NCBI GenBank assembly: GCA_003105225.1
Contig: PQAK01000157.1
Coordinates: 1 to 11,410, forward strand
Length of the DNA: 11,410 bases
Source: Deltaproteobacteria bacterium
GTDB lineage: Bacteria; Desulfobacterota; Deferrimicrobia; Deferrimicrobiales; Deferrimicrobiaceae
Direction: 5' to 3'
The notes below the pieces were generated by a model. It searched no databases and was not told where the DNA came from. It saw nothing but the letters and a program-made list of their open reading frames with translations. Position numbers and translations under genes: made by a program. This document shows, one piece after another, positions 8,508 to 11,410 of this stretch (the first letter of the stretch is position 1; every line of letters begins with the position of its first letter).

Positions 8508-8516
8508 ATCATATCA
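8508..8516 (-). promoter_or_regulatory. possible extended -10 promoter for the rlmN operon
   Basis: On the minus strand TGA-TATGAT reads as an extended -10 (TGnTATGAT; hexamer at 8508-8513). At 17 to 18 bases upstream there is only a poor -35 (CGGCAA or CCGGCA), which is common for extended -10 promoters. It sits just downstream of the ndk terminator, where a new operon should start. The predicted transcription start is near the ATG at 8500. Confidence 0.45.
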
Positions 8517-8544
8517 ACTGGCGATTTCGTTTGCCGGAGTCCGG

Positions 8545-8588
8545 AAAAAAAATCCCCGGGCAGCATCGGGAAAGCCGGCCCGGGGATT
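8545..8588 (-). terminator. Rho-independent terminator after ndk
   Basis: On the minus strand AATCCCCGGGC (8578-8588) pairs perfectly over 11 bp with GCCCGGGGATT (8551-8561). The loop is 16 bases, and a run of eight T residues (8545-8552) follows, partly overlapping the stem base. It begins 25 bases after the ndk stop, so it closes the kor-ndk operon. The plus strand has no matching T-run, so it should act in one direction only. Confidence 0.9.
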
Positions 8589-8613
8589 CCGGAAAAGGCC
8601 ATGAAGTTTCAAT

Positions 8614-9051
8614 TCAGGATGTTATCTCCATGTCACTGAAAAAATAGCGTATTTCAGTTGCCGCAGTCTCCGGGGCGTCGGAGCCGTGGACGATGTTCTG
8701 CTCGATGTTGCCGGCGAATTCGGCCCGGAGGGTCCCCGCGTCGGCCTTCTTCGGATCGGTGGCGCCCATGATCGTCCGGTTCCTTGCGATCACGTCGTCC
8801 CCTTCCAGCACCATGACCACGATCGGGCCGGAGGACATGAACTCCGTCAGCGACGCGAAGAACGGACGCTGCCGGTGAACGTCGTAGAACCCTTCCGCCT
8901 GGCGCCGCGTCAGGTGCAGCATCTTCATCGCCGCGATCCGGATCCCCTCCTTCTCGAACCGGCGGATCACCTCGCCGATGACCCCTTTCTTCACGCCGTC
9001 CGGCTTGACGATGGAAAGGGTGCGCTGTTTCCCTCCCGGCGCCGGCGGCAT
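8614..9051 (-). CDS. ndk: nucleoside diphosphate kinase
   Basis: Transfers the gamma-phosphate from ATP to other (deoxy)nucleoside diphosphates through a phosphohistidine, balancing NTP pools. The 145 residues carry RTLSIVKPDGVKKGVIGEV (10-28), HRQRPFFASLTEFMSSGP (59-76), MGATDPKKADAGTLRAEF (95-112) and the active-site NIVHGSDAPE with His122. The core is complete. The N-terminus is about eight residues longer than the common M-x-RTLSIVKPD start. No alternative start codon lies before the core, so ATG 9051, one base after the korC stop, is the only plausible one. No strong ribosome site precedes it, which suggests translational coupling to korC. It is the last gene before a strong terminator. 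Confidence 0.97.
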   Translation of the reverse strand: MPPAPGGKQRTLSIVKPDGVKKGVIGEVIRRFEKEGIRIAAMKMLHLTRRQAEGFYDVHRQRPFFASLTEFMSSGPIVVMVLEGDDVIARNRTIMGATDPKKADAGTLRAEFAGNIEQNIVHGSDAPETAATEIRYFFSDMEITS

Positions 9052-9052
9052 G

Positions 9053-9607
9053 TCAGCGGGTTCCCGCCTTGGCCAGCTCGTACCCCGCCATGAGCGCCTT
9101 CTTGTTGAGCTCCTCCGTTCCCTTGGGAACGCGGGAGAGGACGGCTTTTTCCACCGCCTCGAAGCTCACCTGCCCCGTGATGGCCGCGATCGCCCCGAGG
9201 GCGACGATGTTGGCGACGAACGCCTTCCCGATCTCCTCGGACGCGGTGCGGATGATGGGAAGCCGGACGACCTTGAACGTCCCCTTGGGGATCTCCTTCA
9301 CGAAGTCCTCGTCGACCAGCAGGGTCCCGGAAGGCTTGATGTCCTTGTAGTACTTCGTGCACGCCTCCTGGGTCAGGGACAGTTGGAGGTCGATGGAGGA
9401 GGCCTTGGGAAAATCGATCGTCTCGTCGGAGATGATGACCTCCGACTTGGAGGCGCCGCCGCGCGCCTCGGGGCCGTACGACTGGCTCTGCACGGCGTTC
9501 TTCTTGTCGAAGATCGTCGCCGCCTCGGCGAAGATGACCCCGGCCAGGATCAGGCCCTGGCCGCCGGACCCGGAAAAGCGGATCTCGTACCGGTTGTTCT
9601 TGGCCAT
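9053..9607 (-). CDS. korC: 2-oxoacid:ferredoxin oxidoreductase gamma subunit (2-oxoglutarate type)
   Basis: Gamma subunit of a ferredoxin-dependent 2-oxoacid oxidoreductase (KorC/OorC), the subunit linked to CoA binding. The 184 residues match the family. The N-terminus has FSGSGGQGLILAG (11-23), followed by SQSYGPEARGGASKSEVIIS (41-60), both classic for gamma subunits. The C-terminal half includes GKAFVANIVALGAIAAITG. The ATG at 9607 lies 3 bases after the korB stop, with a GGGGAGGG stretch about 9 bases before it. Together with korA and korB it forms the complex; the ferredoxin-like delta subunit, if present, must lie outside the window, since none follows korC. Substrate (2-oxoglutarate rather than branched-chain oxoacids) is inferred mainly from the alpha and beta subunits. 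Confidence 0.9.
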   Translation of the reverse strand: MAKNNRYEIRFSGSGGQGLILAGVIFAEAATIFDKKNAVQSQSYGPEARGGASKSEVIISDETIDFPKASSIDLQLSLTQEACTKYYKDIKPSGTLLVDEDFVKEIPKGTFKVVRLPIIRTASEEIGKAFVANIVALGAIAAITGQVSFEAVEKAVLSRVPKGTEELNKKALMAGYELAKAGTR

Positions 9608-9610
9608 GGC

Positions 9611-10441
9611 CTACGCCCTCCCCTCTTTCGGTGCCTGCAGCCTCTCCACCAGCCCGTAGTAGGTCGCGCAGTACTCCGGGGCCTCCTTCTTGAACAGAAC
9701 GCCCATGGGGAACTTCCCGGCCGTCTTCTCCGGCGGGAGCTTGTCGAACGCGGTGATGGGAAGCGCGTTGTCCTTCATCCACAGCAGCTGGTCCGTGGGG
9801 CTCTTGAACTTGTTCCTTCGGCCGTGCGTCGTGGGGCAGGCGTTGATGATCTCGAGAACGGAGAGCCCCTTGTGCTGCATCGCTTCGACGATCAGCTTGT
9901 CGAGCGCCGCCGCGTGGTAGGCGGTCCCGCGCCCGACCCAGGTCGCCCCCGCTCCCTTGGCCAGCTCGGGGATGTTGAACGACGGGTCGATGTTCCCGTA
10001 CGGCATCGTGGTGGCCATGTGGCCCGAGGGCGTGGTGGGGGAGTACTGGCCGCCCGTCATCCCGTAGATGAAGTTGTTGAACACCATCACGGTGATGTCG
10101 ATGTTGCGCCGGCAGGCGTGGATGAAGTGGTTCCCCCCGATGGCGGTGGCGTCGCCGTCGCCGCTGACCACCAGGACCTTCTTGTCGGGCCGGGCCATTT
10201 TCAGCCCCGTCGCGAACGGGAGGGCGCGGCCGTGGGTCGTGTGCAGCGTGTTGAAGTCGACGTAGCCCGGGAGGCGGGAGGCGCAGCCGATCCCGGAGAC
10301 GAGCGCGACGTCGTCCTTGGGGATCTTCAGGGAGTCGACCGCCCGCAGGAGGGACTTGAAGACGATCCCGTAGGTGCATCCCGGGCACCAGATGTGGGGG
10401 AGCTTCCCCCCCCGGATATACCGATCGTAATCGAAGGACAT
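9611..10441 (-). CDS. korB: 2-oxoacid:ferredoxin oxidoreductase beta subunit (2-oxoglutarate type)
   Basis: TPP-binding beta subunit of 2-oxoglutarate:ferredoxin oxidoreductase: oxidative decarboxylation of 2-oxoglutarate to succinyl-CoA with reduced ferredoxin, or the reverse in a reductive TCA cycle. The 276 residues show the TPP motif from GDGDATAIGGNHF (94-106) to FNNFIYGMTGGQ (121-132). Four cysteines suit a [4Fe-4S] cluster: C19 and C22 in WCPGCTYG, C53 in GIGCASR and C202 in NACPTTHG. HTTHGRALPFATGLK (68-82) is also typical. The ATG at 10441 directly abuts the korA stop, and a perfect AAGGAGGT ribosome site sits 7 bases upstream inside korA. The cysteine set and the TPSGHMATTMPYG segment fit KOR/OOR beta subunits best; 2-oxoisovalerate is the main alternative substrate. 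Confidence 0.92.
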   Translation of the reverse strand: MSFDYDRYIRGGKLPHIWCPGCTYGIVFKSLLRAVDSLKIPKDDVALVSGIGCASRLPGYVDFNTLHTTHGRALPFATGLKMARPDKKVLVVSGDGDATAIGGNHFIHACRRNIDITVMVFNNFIYGMTGGQYSPTTPSGHMATTMPYGNIDPSFNIPELAKGAGATWVGRGTAYHAAALDKLIVEAMQHKGLSVLEIINACPTTHGRRNKFKSPTDQLLWMKDNALPITAFDKLPPEKTAGKFPMGVLFKKEAPEYCATYYGLVERLQAPKEGRA

Positions 10442-11410
10442 CTACTTGACCTCCTTTATCTTCGCCAGAATCTGCGCGGGGGTGATGGGGTCCCCGTCCA
10501 CCCGGTAGATCCCCTCCACCTTGCAGCGCCCCTTCGCGCACCGGTCGACCTCGTAGATGATCTGCCCGAGCGACAACTCGGGGACCACGACCGCCTTGAC
10601 GCGGGAGGTGAAGGAACCCACCGCCTCCTCGGGGAACGGCCAGATGGTGAGCGGGCGGAACAGCCCCGCCTTGATCCCCTCCGCCCGGGCCAGGTTCACC
10701 GCCGTCTTCCCGGAGCGGCCGGAGACGCCGTACGCGAATACGGCCACCTCGGCGTCGTCCATCAAATACTCCTCGTTGCGGAGGATGTCCTTCTTGTTGG
10801 CCTCCACCTTCCTCATGAGCCGCAGCTCGTCGGTGTGGATCCGGGGGGAAGCGTTCACCGGGAAACCGTCCGGGCCGTGGTTCAGGCCCGTGACGTGGTA
10901 CCGGTACCCTTCGAAGAAGTTCGCCATGGGCGGAACGTCGCCCTTGCGGTCGTCGTAGGGCAGGTACTGGTCCGGCTTGCAGTCGGGCTTGGGGCGGTTT
11001 TCCACCGGAAGCACGCCCTTGTCGGGGATCTCGATCTTCTCCCGCATGTGGCCCACGATCTCGTCGAACGCGATGATCACCGGCGTCCGGTATTTCTCCG
11101 CCAGGTTGAACGCGCGGACGGTTTCCGAGAAGATCTCCTGCACGTAGGCCGGGGTGAGGCAGATGACCGGGTGGTCGCCGTGCGTCCCCCACTTGCACTG
11201 CATGATGTCGCTCTGGCCGGGGCCGGTCGGCACGCCGGTCGACGGCCCGCCGCGCATGACGTTGACGATCACGCACGGGACCTCCGTCAGCATCGCGAAC
11301 CCCATGTTCTCCTGCTTGAGCGAGAAGCCCGGGCCGGAGGTGGCCGTGAGGGCCTTGGATCCCGCCAGCGACCCGCCGATCACCGCGGCCATCGCGGCGA
11401 TCTCGTCCTC
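10442..11410 (-). CDS. korA: 2-oxoacid:ferredoxin oxidoreductase alpha subunit (2-oxoglutarate type), N-terminus cut by window edge
   Basis: Alpha subunit of the same complex; it carries the pyrimidine-binding part of the TPP site and a transketolase C-terminal-like domain. The reading frame is open to the window end (322 residues, beginning EDEIAAMAAVIG). The in-frame ATG at 11392 falls inside the conserved EDEIAA segment and is not the start, so roughly the first 50 to 60 residues are missing. Signatures: TATSGPGFSLKQENMGFA, then MRGGPSTGVPTGPGQSDI and KWGTHGDHPVICLTP, and later RTPVIIAFDEIVGHMREK. These match KorA/OorA better than pyruvate synthase alpha. The stop TAG touches the korB ATG. 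The C-terminal IKEVK codons double as the korB ribosome site. A four-subunit korDABC order would put a small ferredoxin gene just outside the window. Confidence 0.93.
   Translation of the reverse strand, partial: EDEIAAMAAVIGGSLAGSKALTATSGPGFSLKQENMGFAMLTEVPCVIVNVMRGGPSTGVPTGPGQSDIMQCKWGTHGDHPVICLTPAYVQEIFSETVRAFNLAEKYRTPVIIAFDEIVGHMREKIEIPDKGVLPVENRPKPDCKPDQYLPYDDRKGDVPPMANFFEGYRYHVTGLNHGPDGFPVNASPRIHTDELRLMRKVEANKKDILRNEEYLMDDAEVAVFAYGVSGRSGKTAVNLARAEGIKAGLFRPLTIWPFPEEAVGSFTSRVKAVVVPELSLGQIIYEVDRCAKGRCKVEGIYRVDGDPITPAQILAKIKEVK
10449..10456 (-). promoter_or_regulatory. perfect ribosome binding site for korB inside the end of korA
   Basis: The minus strand reads AAGGAGGT, fully complementary to the 16S rRNA 3' end, 7 bases before the korB ATG. 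It is embedded in the last codons of korA (encoding IKEVK), whose stop codon abuts the korB start. This favours strong, coupled translation of beta with alpha. Confidence 0.85.

Noticed and set aside
8501..8602. Earlier rlmN start at ATG 8602, giving 399 residues
   Set aside because: It would place the ndk intrinsic terminator inside the coding region, and the added residues resemble no RlmN N-terminus.

Overview
The window is a GC-rich chromosomal stretch of core metabolism and housekeeping genes. Third codon positions are almost always G or C. All ten genes lie on the minus strand and are tightly packed, so they are read from high to low coordinates. No mobile element, CRISPR array, tRNA or rRNA was seen. 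The gene set suggests an anaerobic bacterium of the Deltaproteobacteria / Desulfuromonadota type: a ferredoxin-linked 2-oxoacid oxidoreductase, tetrameric glycyl-tRNA synthetase followed by pyruvate phosphate dikinase, a PilF-like lipoprotein beside RodZ, and MtnP. That placement is an inference from gene content and order, not from a marker-gene comparison.

Region 1 (11410 down to 8545) is the end of an operon. It holds the alpha (cut by the window edge), beta and gamma subunits of a 2-oxoglutarate-type ferredoxin oxidoreductase (korA, korB, korC), then nucleoside diphosphate kinase (ndk). The genes abut within 0 to 3 bases. A strong intrinsic terminator (11-bp perfect stem plus a T-run) closes it just after ndk.

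Region 2 (about 8516 down to 4077) is a second operon: rlmN (23S rRNA/tRNA A2 methylation), mtnP (methylthioadenosine phosphorylase), a 253-residue TPR lipoprotein of PilF/PilW type, a RodZ-type helix-turn-helix membrane protein, and recO. Junctions are 2 to 10 bases apart or overlap by 4, which suggests translational coupling. The order ndk-rlmN-pilF-rodZ resembles a cluster known in Gammaproteobacteria, with mtnP inserted here.

Region 3 (4072 down to 1) starts with the only open intergenic gap between the two lower operons. It carries a clear sigma-70-like promoter: a perfect TTGACA, an 18-bp spacer and an extended -10. The -10 and predicted start site are overlapped by a 7-bp inverted repeat. 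Then come glyQ (GTG start), glyS and the N-terminal 326 residues of ppdK, which runs off the window.

The genes are familiar, and I found no convincing undescribed system. The points most worth checking are the glyQ promoter/inverted repeat, the possibly leaderless rlmN message, the AT-rich rare-codon patch at the end of recO, and the pairing of a tRNA synthetase (makes AMP and PPi) with PPDK (can use AMP and PPi).
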